This document shows, one piece after another, positions 22,551 to 33,450 of a stretch of 64,000 bases of DNA. The notes under the pieces are model-generated. The model made no database searches, was not told the DNA's origin, and worked only from the letters and a program-made list of their open reading frames with translations. Every line of letters begins with the position of its first letter. Position 1 is the stretch's first letter. The position numbers and the translations under genes were made by a program. Origin of the DNA: Isoetes taiwanensis (Eukaryota > Streptophyta > Lycopodiopsida > Isoetales > Isoetaceae); contig JAJEKV010000075.1 in assembly GCA_021234155.1 (NCBI GenBank), forward strand, positions 1,490,001 through 1,554,000. Reading direction: 5' to 3'.

Positions 22551-23848
22551 TTGTTTTTTTGGCGATGGCCTTGCCAGTCTTCAAAATCAGCGCATTTCTG
22601 GCTTTCAATGGCAAAAGATTCAAGAGAAGGGCAAAAGCATTTGGACGTGATGGCCAAAATAAAGAGGAGGAAAGATCCGGCATTTGACAAAGTTATTGAT
22701 CGGGAACAGAAGCTCAAAATTGTTTCTAGGGTTAAAGAGCTTGTCGACAGAGAACCTGAACGCATCATGTCTCTCAGAAGGCTAGGCAAATATTGGAAGC
22801 AAATGGGTTTAATAGGTAAGAGATGTTTTATAGTTTTGCTTTGCCGTTACCCTGCAGTTTTTAGAGTTTTTGAAGGAGGAGCTAATATTTTAAGTTAACC
22901 CCTCAAGCTAAAGCTCAATATTTGGAAGAGCTGAAGATAAAGCAAGAGATGGAGGAAATGGTTGTTAACAAGTTGAGAAAAAATCTTATGATGTCAATTG
23001 ACAAAAGGATTTTATTGTCAAAAATTAAGCATCTGAAACGTGATTTAGGTCTTCCTAATGATTTTGACACGGTGATGGTAAACAATTATCCTGTTTTTTC
23101 CAAAGTTGTTCAGACTGGCATAGGACCAGCATTAGAACTCACTGCTTGGGACCCAACCCTTGCTATTAGTACTTCAGAGAAGAAAAAGCTCAGCCCTCAG
23201 GAACAACCTGATGAAATTATAGTACGTGGGAGAGACCCAAGGTGTTCTAGAATTAGTCTTCCAAGAGGGCTTAATCTTTCTAGAAAGGATAAAGAGAAGC
23301 TTATTCAGTTTTGATAGGCTTCCATTTATATCACTTTATTCAGATTTCAGTCATTTGGATGCATCATCACCTGAGGCAGAGAAACATGCAGTTGCAGTGG
23401 TCCATGAGCTGTTAATTCTTACCATTGAGAAAAGAATTCTGACTGATCATTTGACACACTTCTGGAAGGATTATAAATTTTCACAGCGTCCACATCCAAT
23501 GGTTATGCGCCATCCAGAACATTTATATGTCTCATTATTAAAGGGTCGATGAGACTCTATCTTTTTAAGGGAAGCCTATCATAACTCTGAGTTAATAGAG
23601 AAGGATCCCTTGGTGCTTGTAAAAGAAAAGCTTGCAGCCCTTATTAATGTAGGTAAGAAATTAGATATGGATGACGCTGTTGATGATGAAAGTGATGACA
23701 TGGATGATGGTGAATGGTCAGACGATGAAGTAGAAGGAGATCAAGACATTGCACTAGCAAAAAGAGATATGATATCAACACTTAAATCATTGGGACTAGT
23801 ACAGAAAGAATTTTTTAACAATGGACCTCCTCGTGAAGTATGGTAGAG
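22551..23848 (+). pseudogene. PORR-domain organelle RNA-binding protein (WTF9-like), broken
   Basis: PORR proteins bind organelle group II introns and promote splicing. Matching blocks: KRRKDPAFDKVIDREQKLK, MSLRRLGKYWKQMGL, then in a shifted frame LTPQAKAQYLEELK, LRKNLMMSIDKRILLSKI, GIGPALELTAWDP, ISLPRGLNLSRKDKEK, again shifted SHLDASSPEAEKHAV and MRHPEHLYVSLLKGR, a TGA, then DSIFLREAYHNSELIEKDPL and an acidic tail. Four lesions: frameshifts near 22600, 22880 and 23310, and a stop at 23550. The order and spacing are otherwise full length and without introns. Either an intronless gene that died or a retrocopy; no poly(A) is visible at its 3' side, where a LINE end now lies. Confidence 0.85.
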
Positions 23849-24009
23849 TCTAAACCAGACGATCTCATGTCTATGGTGCGTGTGAGACCAATGTCAGTAG
23901 AGCTCAAGTATTATACATCTTAATGATCAGGCATGGATGCATGTTAGCAATTCCAGAATTTCCAGTTACTCTTAATAGAGATATACCTGGATGACTTCTT
24001 TCTATCGGA

Positions 24010-24101
24010 CAAGACAAGTGCTGTTCTAGCCCATTGTATGGGTCCCATGACCTATTGGTCTCCGTGGACGTTAAAAAAACTATTCTATTCTATTCTATTC
24101 T
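24010..24101 (+). mobile_element. Very short LINE 3' end, (TATTC)n tail
   Basis: CTAGCCCATTGTATGGGTCC through GGTCTCCGTGGACGTTAAAA and a TATTC tail at 24081-24101. Nearly identical to the 3' end of the copy at 21.3 kb. Only ~70 bases of UTR were copied, an extreme 5' truncation, about 160 bases after the PORR pseudogene. Confidence 0.85.
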
Positions 24102-27090
24102 TGGAAATTTTTGAATATGTACAGAATTTGGCATGCCTCGTGAATGAAAAATTAGAATCAATGTTTACATATACACTCTTGCTGGGCACAAGATTTTTCT
24201 ACCTTTGCAAGTTGTTTGTCGCCTCTATGATATATATGAAATATCTGTTGAAGGTGTTGTTATCGCTATGATTATCTGACCATTAAAGGTTTTAACATAG
24301 TTTGTCATCTAGGATAGCATTAGAAAATGACTAAGTTAATGCTTTCTAGCTGTTGTTTCTGAATTTGAATACCCAGCACACACAAGCATGAGTTGTTACA
24401 ATGATATTATTCAAGGTTAGATGCATGATAGCCTAAAAAGGAATAAAATATTGGCTGCTACACATAGGATGCAAACTTAGCAGGTAATTTTAAATTGTCG
24501 CAAACAGTTGTCTATGTTTTTATAAGCTTTTTTTTGAAGTTCTGACCATGCTGCAAGGAAAATGTTGTGCAAAATTTACACTGATTTGTGATTCTGGTTA
24601 GAGAGGTTTCCATGGCTTCATAATAAGTAATGGTTGTGCAAATTTTTCTGTAAGGTTCGCGCAATTCTGTAGCTTTTATGAAGAAACTAAGAGCCCAACT
24701 GGCTAGATTGATTCAACAGACAATTTTCATTGAAGAAGCAATTTGTAACATGAATGGGATGAGGGTAGTTAGGCTTATAGTGGCAGAACTAGAAGATCAG
24801 AAGCTAATGATAATCTAGATAAAACAAAAAGTAATGGTTGGCAAAGGGATATCACCATTGGAGGAGCTAGGACTAGAATATAACTTAATTCCAGTCTCTA
24901 AAATGTGGTCTTCACTTAATAATGACCACAAAATTTTGGAAATTCATCTTTGGTGATCATTATACATGGGATTCAAGCATATGTTCTAAACGTATATGGT
25001 CTTTTTTTTTTTTATTGTGCATTGCGTCAATGTGTCTTTAAAGGTGAATAGCTGATGATATAGTTGAATTGAGTCGGAACACTACATTGTAAGTTAGATC
25101 AGCAATGTACTGTTTAGTAGGCATATTGCCTATTGCCTCTACCCTTGCTATTGAGGGGGCTGGTAATCTTCTTCATCATCCCCTTGGATAAGAGAAGTAG
25201 TTGCATCATAGGTTGTGCTAACTATGGTGGAGAATGGGTTTAGGGCATCTTTAACGCTATGCATATAGAGAAATAATATTCATACTGCTTATACATGTGC
25301 AGACATGACATGAGAGGAGGTCAATATCTCATCATTTGCGAAGTCGTGTTCAACATTTACTAAATCTTAAGGTTGTTTGTTATATAGCAATTTGTTTCTA
25401 ATATTATGCCTAGAGAGAGAACCAATATGCATTTTGTTTTCTGTTTTTAAACATTCATGTTCATGAAAACCAAAGTATTTGCCTAAAATATTGTTTTTGC
25501 ATTTTGGTCTTTGCCTTTCCATGATATCGTTACCTCTGCATGAATAATCTATGTGTTCTAACTGTATAAGTTGTGAGCTTAAGGTGGAATACAAGGTTAG
25601 AAGACCAAAAGATCAAAACCATTGTAATATAAAGGGTAAAGTAAAAAGCCAAAATCCAGTCTAGAAAATGATGAGGATCATCCGGGGATGTGTAGAAACA
25701 AGGGCATGAAGATCCTCCTAAAGTCGAAATATTGTGATTCCCTTGTAGTCTTTACTTGTGGCATTTGGTAAATAGGCATTGTAAGATACTTCAATGCATT
25801 TTCTAGGTAGTTTTGTTATGTCATTGCAACAGCAAGAATATATTTGGATGGGTTAGAAGTATGGGTATGAAAGTTTCACACTAGAAAGTAAGTTAAATAA
25901 GTCAAATAATTGATTATATGGCAAAGTATGGGACTTTGCAATAAACATCATGTGCATTGAATAGATGTGAACACAACATTTCTTAATGGGCATAGATGAT
26001 TATAATGATGCCTAATTGTGGATGCATCAATGGGTCTTTCAACGGGCAACCCATTGATGCGTTAGCATCTTGTCTTTCTTTGATTCTATGATCCTTGATT
26101 TGTGAGACATATGTTTCATTGTTTTAAGAATTGCATGTATTCCATTGTTTTAAGAATTGCAGGATCCTGGATAGCTAGCAAATATTCTTGGTTTGTGGTC
26201 AGACATAATACATATCTCTGTAAAGCCAAATCAGACCCTCATCAATGCCGTTGCAATTTGCCGTTTTCTTTGTGTTAATTGACAGGGTAATCACCATTGA
26301 GCAGAATAGGCACTGATAGCAAGTATTTTATGGTAAATTCTAATCAACTTCAAAGACATTGAAGTTAAAAAGGACCGATGATTCCGCTCCTGTGCACATG
26401 AAACATGGCCCACCCGACCAGAGATTTAAAACAGGAATGGGTACTTTGATCGGCCATGTGCTACCCGGCGCTGGATTTGTGTGAATCGGATTATGGCTAC
26501 TGATTAACACAATAAGAAACTATGCAAAAAGGCCTCGGAGTTTAAAACCAGGCCATGGTTTCCGCTGAAAAAACAAAGGGAAAGATGAAATATTTAGAGT
26601 TGTATCTCATAATTCTTGGGTCTGGGCTCTCCATAGCTGCCGAGCTTTCCATCTGCCCTTGAAAACATTAGCCTTTAGCAGATGATTGGTCAATTTTGTC
26701 GGAGCATCTGAATAATTTCAAGTGTTCGTCCATATCTCTGTTCTTTCTGATCTACGAGGAAGAACAGGGGCACGCCTTCAGACCTTGCTTTTTATCTGCC
26801 ATAAATGCTCATAAATGGGTCTGAATGCACATTAATGCCCTGCAATCAATGATTGCACACGTGTTATGCTTTAGTAATTTTTAAGGAAGAAAATAAAGGA
26901 GAGCAGAAATGAACACTGCCTTATATAAGAAGGATATAATTGTTGGATATTTGTGTAGTAGTTATTGGACATGAGAGGTTCATGACAACTGGAGAGGTAG
27001 ATACTTTGAAGTTTATGTACTTATGGATTTTACTATTGTTATCATATATAACATATATATGTTCTTATGTTTGTCCTCTTGAATCCGGTT
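24102..27090. other. Gene-poor stretch with a copia RT trace
   Basis: No intact gene. At 25961-25990 the frame IDVNTTFLNG matches the copia reverse transcriptase block DVKTAFLNG. At 26023-26059 GCATCAATGGGT faces ACCCATTGATGC as an inverted repeat. The rest is AT-rich and featureless to me. Confidence 0.4.
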
Positions 27091-27096
27091 GTTGAT

Positions 27097-27475
27097 CCGA
27101 GATCCTACGGCTCACGTGGCTTTGGGACGTATCCTACGGCCCAGATGGCTTGGGACTTTGTGTCCGATTATATGTAAGCGATCCTACGGTCCAGGTTGAT
27201 CTGATCCTGATCGTCGGTCCGAGATCCTATGGCTCACGTTGCTTTGGAACACATCCTACGGTGCACATGACTTTGGGAATTATATGTAATAGATCCTATG
27301 GCTCATGTTGCTTTAATTATTGTCACATGGTGAGATCTCGACCCTTGATCGGGTCCAAGATCCTACGGCCCAAGTTGAATGCTCATTCCTTAGGAAAAGG
27401 CATGGTGAGATCTCGACCCTTGATCGGGTCCAAGATCCTACGGCCCAAGTTGAATGCTCATTCCTTAGGAAAAGG
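27097..27475. repeat. GATCCTACGG repeat cluster with a perfect 75-bp duplication
   Basis: The core ATCCTACGG or ATCCTATGG followed by CTCA, CCCA or a variant occurs about nine times between 27101 and 27460. At its right end CATGGTGAGATCTCGACCCT starts two adjacent copies (27326-27400 and 27401-27475) that are identical over all 75 bases, so the duplication is young. The unit contains GACCCTTGATCGGGTC, an inverted repeat. Confidence 0.9.
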
Positions 27476-27492
27476 CTTTTAAAATTTTTATG

Positions 27493-27562
27493 TTGTGTGG
27501 GGGATTCGAACCGTGGCCATTAACCCCCCAGCCCCCCATTCTAACCACTAGACCAAGCATTA
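27493..27562 (-). repeat. tRNA-like segment (SINE head or decayed tRNA)
   Basis: On the minus strand TGGTCTAGTGG (27555-27545) is a good RNA polymerase III A box, and GGTTCGAATCC (27512-27502) is a perfect B box 32 bases later. The T-arm stem does not pair properly and the D-to-anticodon part is a G run, so this is not a working tRNA gene. It most resembles the promoter head of a tRNA-derived SINE whose body would run toward lower coordinates, into the 75-bp repeats. Confidence 0.55.
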
Positions 27563-27640
27563 ATTCTATGAACAATTTATGTTTCAAATATACTTAAGGG
27601 TAATATTCCCATTAAGATAAAATAGACTATAACATTCTAG

Positions 27641-27720
27641 CTAGTTCAAGAAAGTTCTAGGATGTTCTGGAAGGCTCTAGAAAGTTCTAGAATCTTCTAG
27701 AAAGTTCTAGGACACTCCAA
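27641..27720. promoter_or_regulatory. Array of heat-shock-element decamers
   Basis: A strict 10-base period of TAGAAAGTTC-like units: aaagttctag, gatgttctgg, aaggctctag, aaagttctag, aatcttctag, aaagttctag. The core at about 27680-27716 alternates GAA and TTC with two-base spacers six times, a perfect extended HSE (nGAAnnTTCn) as bound by heat-shock factors. A weaker continuation (GAGAATCTT, AGATTCTTTT) runs to 27790. Confidence 0.65.
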
Positions 27721-27892
27721 GAGAACCTTGGTAGAATCTTAGAGAATCTTGAATTTAGGGTATTCTTAAAAGATTCTTTTAGAATGTAGGGCACGACAAG
27801 AACTTGCAGCATAGGAACATGCTAAAACTCGGACATGCACCGTAGGACGCATTAAATTTCTTGTATAAGAATGTTTATATGTACAGAAAGCG

Positions 27893-27900
27893 TATAAAAA
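27893..27900 (+). promoter_or_regulatory. Candidate TATA box downstream of the HSE array
   Basis: TATAAAAA about 175 bases after the HSE array. Together they look like a heat-responsive promoter reading rightward, but no recognisable product follows before the CACTA element at 28303. Confidence 0.4.
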
Positions 27901-28349
27901 GACATTTCACTCATATACAAATCATAAAACAAGGATTTGGGTTAATATTTTTTCTAATTTCCAAAAAATAGCTTGGTAAACAAAGCATAGATAAGTTTTT
28001 GATAACAATAATTATCCAAAGAAATTCAATCAATAATAGCAATACCAGGAACCATAAAGTGCCAGAGCACAAAATAAAAAGGACAATAATAGATTCATTT
28101 CCATTAAAAATCTTTCAATGGATCATAGAGATTACATGGAATTTACTGAAAATTTTTGCGTCGAGCGTCATTGGTAAGTTCGCTATTCAGTAGCAATAGT
28201 TCAGTCTATCAGGAGTATCTAATTTTATTTTATTTTATTTTTGAAGGCAAGGTGGTTTTCTATTAATATAGAAGATGTTACAATATTGATTTCTAAAGAT
28301 CACACTACAGGAGGATAGGCACTTTAAGTCACCAGTTTCGTCATTTATG

Positions 28350-28980
28350 TGCCTAAAATGAGGATTTTAAAATTTTTAGCAAGTGATACAATAGATGACC
28401 ATACCTGTTGACGCAACTGCGTCAAATTTATCGTCAATGTTAACATCATCTATAACGTCATCCATTGCATCATCTATTATATCATTTTTTATGGAATACT
28501 TATGGCACTGATAGTGTCATGTTTGAGTCCGCATCAACACCAGCTCTCTTGATATAACAATGTCATTTGTAGTATCAAGATAAATATCACGAATGGTACC
28601 ATGGTTAATACCATATATATTGCCATCATAAATACCACATATATCAACATTTATAAGGTTAAAAAATACATCATCAATAGTATCAAATATGATCAACGAT
28701 AATATCACCCATTGTATCATTAATAATGTCAAATCTATTAATACTTATATTGTCATTCATATAAACACCTATACGTCATTCATATGGACACCTATACGGC
28801 CACATTTAAGAACAAAATGTATGCTAATTAGTGTCGATGATAGTATCACATATACTATCATCTATAAATGTCTCTTAGTATCATCCACAATCTCATACAT
28901 AACGTCATTCACAAAATTATAATTACACTAAAGAGTCACATATAATACCACATGTAATAACATTTGCCACGATTTTTGGT
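28350..28980. repeat. CACTA left subterminal repeat region
   Basis: Dense, degenerate ATCAT, TATCA and CGTCA motifs in both orientations with almost no other sequence. This is the position and character of CACTA subterminal repeats that the element's DNA-binding protein recognises. Confidence 0.6.
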
Positions 28981-29298
28981 ACCATTTAAATTCTTTTCCT
29001 ATTTTGTACTATTTGTGCAAGTAAATAATCAGGGAAATTAATATATTGTACGTTTGTTTTGTAGAGTTTCCAAAGGACTTGAATTATTATTTACATAGTT
29101 ATATGAAAATCATAGTAAAAAATCAGAAGATATTGCTCAAATGGTTTAAGCTTTATTGATAAATCCAAAATCCATAACAGACATTTCTCTATGAGAAGAC
29201 ATCTCCAAGGGAACACAAACACAACACATCTTGGAGAGAACACATGCAAAAGAAAACAGGTTGGAATAAGGACGCCTCAAGAGGAGTTATGGGATGGT

Positions 29299-32200
29299 TC
29301 AGATTCCCCACGCCGGAATATATTTCTCGCAGTGCAATGTCCCTAAAGATTTCTTCTTCTTCAAAGGTGATTCTTTCCTTGGTGATTCTTCAAACTCATC
29401 TCCACTGCTAGAGTAAGAGCCACTTGATGATCCACTTGATGATGAGTTGGCACTACTATCTGATGTATCGTCATTATCACTTTCATTCATTTCCTACATT
29501 TACACAATAAGAAATATTAAAAAACAGCTTTTTGAATAGCAGATTTTAAGGGAAAAAAACCTACTTGTAATGAAGGATCTTCATTTAAACCAACTATATC
29601 CACCTCATCTTCAGTTTCAACTATGTTCAATCGGGATGGTCCTTCCTCCTGATTGTTAACCTACATAATAGGAAAAAGAAAGAAAGCCAATTAAATGAGC
29701 AGAAAAACAGATGATGGCAGCTCAAAACATATAAATACCTTCTTGGATATTGTTTTGGGTTTGAAGATGCATTTCGTCGCACCCTTACCCGCAAAGTCCC
29801 TTGCATTGAACTAAGCAAAAGGTAAAGTTAGTTTCTGAAGATGAAAGAAGTTTGAAAATAAAGTCATACCGTTTTATCAAATGTGTCTTGATCTTTGATC
29901 CACTTTGAGAATCCACCAACCTGTTTTATGTTATCGAGTTCCATATCCGTGGGATAGCCACAGTAATACTTGAACTAATTTTTTTTTCTTAAGCTAGTAA
30001 GAACGAGCATAAAAGATAAACAATTTGAATGCCAAAGAAATGACCTTACAAATTCAGTTTTGATATAGTCATCCCCACCAGAACCCGTATATTGCCTGGT
30101 TTCTCTTCTTTGCAAAGCAGCTTTTGTATATTATGCAGTATAGACTTTTCTGCTATCTTGTATAAATAACTGCCAAGAATCATCATCTACCTCATCGGGT
30201 TTATCCACGGTAGGATCTTCTCTTACTTCCTTCCTTAACTTTGTTCTACAAAATCCAGAAACATATTAAGATCTTCTCTTCTTATAATAAAACAGACTGA
30301 AATACAACATCTTGAGAACAAGGCTGCAGCATTACCTGTAATGATTCCATCTCCTACCAAGCCTTTTCAAGACATGGCGCTTAGAAAATCCAACACCATA
30401 ATGCTTTTCGGATCATGAATCACGCTGCGTTGTTTATGGCTACGCTTAACGTTTGGCCATTTCAGGTGGATATCATAGCAGTGAAATTTCATGTACTCAT
30501 TTGCCGAGTTCATAAATTTCTTACCTTCATAATCCATATGGATCTGCCCACCTCCATATGTACACGTCTAGCAATCCAAGAAATAATATTAGTTTATTGG
30601 ATCCTACTAGCTTAATGCAGTATAATGTAATGCATGATAGAGTTCATGCTGGACTGCGCACAGAGCACTCAAGTCAGATAAAATGCGAAGCAGAAAATAG
30701 ACGATAAGCAGAAAATGGAGCAAATAAACTGACCTTAGAAGATCCAATAAAATAGAACCAGTGACTGCATACTAGTTAACAACGATGCAAAGCTATTTAA
30801 ACAGCATTTATGGCAATCCTCTAGATTTTTAATATAACAAGTGTAAACAGCACTAGCACTGTTATGCCACATGCAGATCAGAGTTGACAAAACCACACAA
30901 TTATTATCATTTAAATTATAGAATCGAAGGCGCATGTTACATGCACAGCAAACAGCTACATAATTGTTAAGTTTATGTGCAGCTTAGAATATGGGATCCT
31001 ATAAATCCAAGACATTTGCACTAAGCCAATTTCTAGTAATATCACTTGCTTTTATTACCATTTTAAACCATGAACTTCCTATCCAGCAACTACGAATTTG
31101 AAAAACACTTTTTACATATGTACACATCTAGCAATCCAAGAAACAAGATTAGTTCATTAGTGCGTGATAGAGTTCACTGGATCAATTTGCCACAAGAGCA
31201 CTCTAAGTCGATAAAATGCTAAGCAAAAAATAAGACGATAAGCAGAAAATGGAGCAAATAAACGGACCTTAGAAGATCCAATAAAATAGAAGCAGTGGAT
31301 GTGTATTCACCTTAGCATATTCACTTGCAGATTGTGGAGAGTGGGCTTCAATCCGATATTGTGGAAAATGCCATTATTGATATCTGTGCTAAATGCGGAA
31401 GCTTGGAGGAAGCATGCAAATTATTTAATGGATTACAGAATCATTGCTGGTTCATGGGGTTCAATCATTGCTGGATATGCTCAGCATGCTGCTGCAGCAG
31501 TAGTTGTGGAATATCTCACAACATGCAAGACAATGAAAAACATGGATTTGCTGCATATATCCTTGCTGCATTTAGTCGTATTGGACTTGTGGAAGAAGGC
31601 CTTTAGTATTTTGAGTCTACGAAAAAATACCATGGTATAAAACCTTCCATCATTCATGTTGCTTGTATGGTTGACTTCTAGGTCGTGTAGGATGCTTTAA
31701 TGAAGCACAACCCATTCTTAAAATGACTGCAAACTGCAATATTCGTATATGGATGGCCCTACTTAGTGTTTGCAAAATGCACAACACAATTTTCATTCTG
31801 GAGCCTATGACCTACTGTCTAACATTTATGCCAGTGTTTCTTAAGAGACGTTGCAAGAATATGCAGGAAATGAGCATACTTAATATAGTAGGCCAGAGAT
31901 ATAAGTGAAGCGCCTTCTCCTTCTGTGAGCCAGAGACCTGCTGCTGAAACTGGGATGAAGAAAGTTGTCTAATAAGAAGGGAAAGAAGGACATCAAATTT
32001 AATCCCCTAGTTTGATAGCAGAAGTTCAAAACTTTCCTGATGCCTCTACATCTCCATACAAACACTTGTTGTTTCAAAAATGCAATATAGCATGTTCACA
32101 TATGGTTCGTGACCGCAAATTATGCAAAAGTGAATTAGAGACTAGTATTCCGACAAGGTTGCTAGCAGCCCTTCGGATTCTTATGATGGAGGAAGAAGAT

Positions 32201-33259
32201 GCAGAAAATTTGGCTACCAATCCAAGGCACACAATGGTAATATTTACATCAATACTAGGTCAGAATCATTTCTTGATATTTTATTACTTCTCCTACAGGT
32301 AAGTCCAACGAGTGTGCTGTGTATGAGACTCTACTATCCATTTTGGATCAGCTGTTATGTTGCACAAACACCCCGCATTTACCGCGTTGGGTGAGAAGTA
32401 CTTTGAGACAAATATCCATTTCTCTAAAGATGGGTTCTGGCAGATCTGAAATCTAATGCAGGTTAATATAAGACATGGTACATTGACAAAAATTCGTGAT
32501 TTGTAATCTCCTTTCAGGGCTTCAGAGTCTGGAACAAATCAGAGACTGAGCAACATGCAATTCCAGTATGTCCTCGTTATAGATACTCCAGGGAAGGGAT
32601 GCGACTAACCTTTTAGACTTTCAACATGCCACATGCAGATCAGAGTTGACAAAACGCATACACAGCAAATGCATGTTCATCTTGTTCACTTACAATAAAC
32701 ATTAAATTTGTAGAGAGAAGAGGAACAAAAGCAGAATCAAACCATAACCAGTAAAATCGACCTCGATATAAATTTTGACAAATAGAATTTATTAAAACTT
32801 AGAAACTCAGAACAAAGGCACAAAACTTAAAAACAGAGATACCTTAGATTTTGAGAGAAGTTTTAGCTCTATCGATTTAGCACTCCTTCCACATGGATCA
32901 TCTTCTTCTGCAAGATCTTCATTCTTCTCATTTTGCAGATGTATGCTCCTCTGACTGGAAGTTGATGCCTCAGACAATTTCCTTCTGCTTTTGCCACTTT
33001 TTCTACCTCCTTTGTGGCCTTGGACATCTTCAGCCCTTCTGTCCATTATCTCATTGGCCTTACCCATAGTTTCTGGGCTCAATAGCTGCGTAAGAGATGC
33101 AATTTGTTCCAGAATTTGAGATTGAGTAAGAACCTCTTTTGAAATGGAATTACTCAAGGAAATGGATGCATTGCTTGTTCTAGGAAGGGATTTAGACTTC
33201 TTGCTGCTAGAACCCATTTCACGTTCCTTCCCTTTTGATTTTCTTCGTGCATCATCCAT
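29299..33259 (-). CDS. CACTA accessory transposase protein (Transposase_24-like), multi-exon
   Basis: First exon 33259-32843: MDDARRKSKGKEREMGSS, then a Ser/Lys-rich part with QILEQIASLTQLLSPE and a basic region, ending at a clear donor (AAG|GTATCT). Downstream exons are recognisable at about 30410-30340 (HYGVGFSKRHVLKRLGRRWN), 30240-30060 (LRKEVREDPTVDKPDEVDDD, later RRETRQYTGSGGDDYIKTEF) and 29940-29880 (QVGGFSKWIKDQDTFDKT). A last exon, 29492-29299, is acidic and Ser-rich (SSSSGSSSGSYSSSGDEFEE). The central blocks resemble the plant Ptta/En/Spm Transposase_24 family. By analogy with TNPA it should bind the subterminal repeats. A stop after KVYTA (about 30143) may be a lesion or a misplaced exon edge. 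Exons between 30.4 and 32.8 kb are unresolved because the captured fragments lie there. Confidence 0.55.
30555..31300. repeat. Duplicated element sequence beside the captured fragments
   Basis: 30559-30768 and about 31120-31299 are diverged copies. Both contain GTACAC(G/A)TCTAGCAATCCAA near the start and GATAAGCAGAAAATGGAGCA, then CTTAGAAGATCCAATAAAAT near the end. The second copy breaks exactly where PPR-like sequence begins. A further piece of the first copy (ATGCCACATGCAGATCAGAG at 30864-30893) reappears at 32626-32655, on the other side of the captured block. Confidence 0.85.
31320..31910 (+). pseudogene. Captured PPR gene fragment inside the CACTA element
   Basis: Translated pieces read IVESGLQSDIVENAIIDICA, KCGSLEEACKLFNGL, FAAYILAAFSRIGLVEEGL, ACMVDFLGRVGCFNEAQPIL (across frames) and RIWMALLSVCKMHN. 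This is the tandem pentatricopeptide pattern of PLS-type organelle RNA editing factors, near their C-terminal half. Frameshifts are frequent. It is in plus orientation, opposite to the CACTA gene in whose intron it lies, starts at a cag that looks like a former splice acceptor, and lacks both ends of the source gene. Confidence 0.8.
32000..32460 (+). pseudogene. Captured fragment of a SET / Rubisco-LSMT-like gene
   Basis: 32108-32236 reads KSELETSIPTRLLAALRILM, then MEEEDAENLATNPRHT. After a plausible intron (GTAATA...CTACAG), 32300-32450 reads SNECAVYETLLSILDQLL. The pattern (LPTRLLAALRVL ... NE.AVY..L) resembles the substrate-binding C-terminal domain of plant SET methyltransferases related to Rubisco LSMT. 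Only two exons are present and stops follow. The retained intron shows that genomic DNA and not mRNA was captured. Identity is moderate. Confidence 0.45.
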
Positions 33260-33450
33260 TCTGCTAGAGCAGCTAAATGAACTCTGCAACAGGGCTGAAA
33301 TAGTGCTAAAATGATACGAACTTGCATTTTGGAGCCCGATGATTTAGCCATAAAATTTGCCACCGTCTAACGGCTTCCTGCAATCGACCGTGATTCCCTG
33401 CTGTTGCAAATTAAAGCCAAAATCTTGAGCAATCTGCAGCCACTACTGCG
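33260..33450. promoter_or_regulatory. Divergent promoter region of the CACTA genes
   Basis: About 190 bases separate the two start codons (33259 minus, 33451 plus), so both transcripts must start here or within each other's leader. No clear TATA box in either direction. Confidence 0.45.

Noticed and set aside
26023-26059. Inverted repeat as a MITE
   Set aside because: Arms of only 12 bases, no target duplication, no related copy in the window.
27493-27562. A functional tRNA gene
   Set aside because: A and B boxes are good, but the acceptor and T stems do not pair and the anticodon region is a G run.
28350-28980. CRISPR-like or satellite array
   Set aside because: Motifs are degenerate and irregularly spaced; position beside the CACTA terminus explains them as subterminal repeats.
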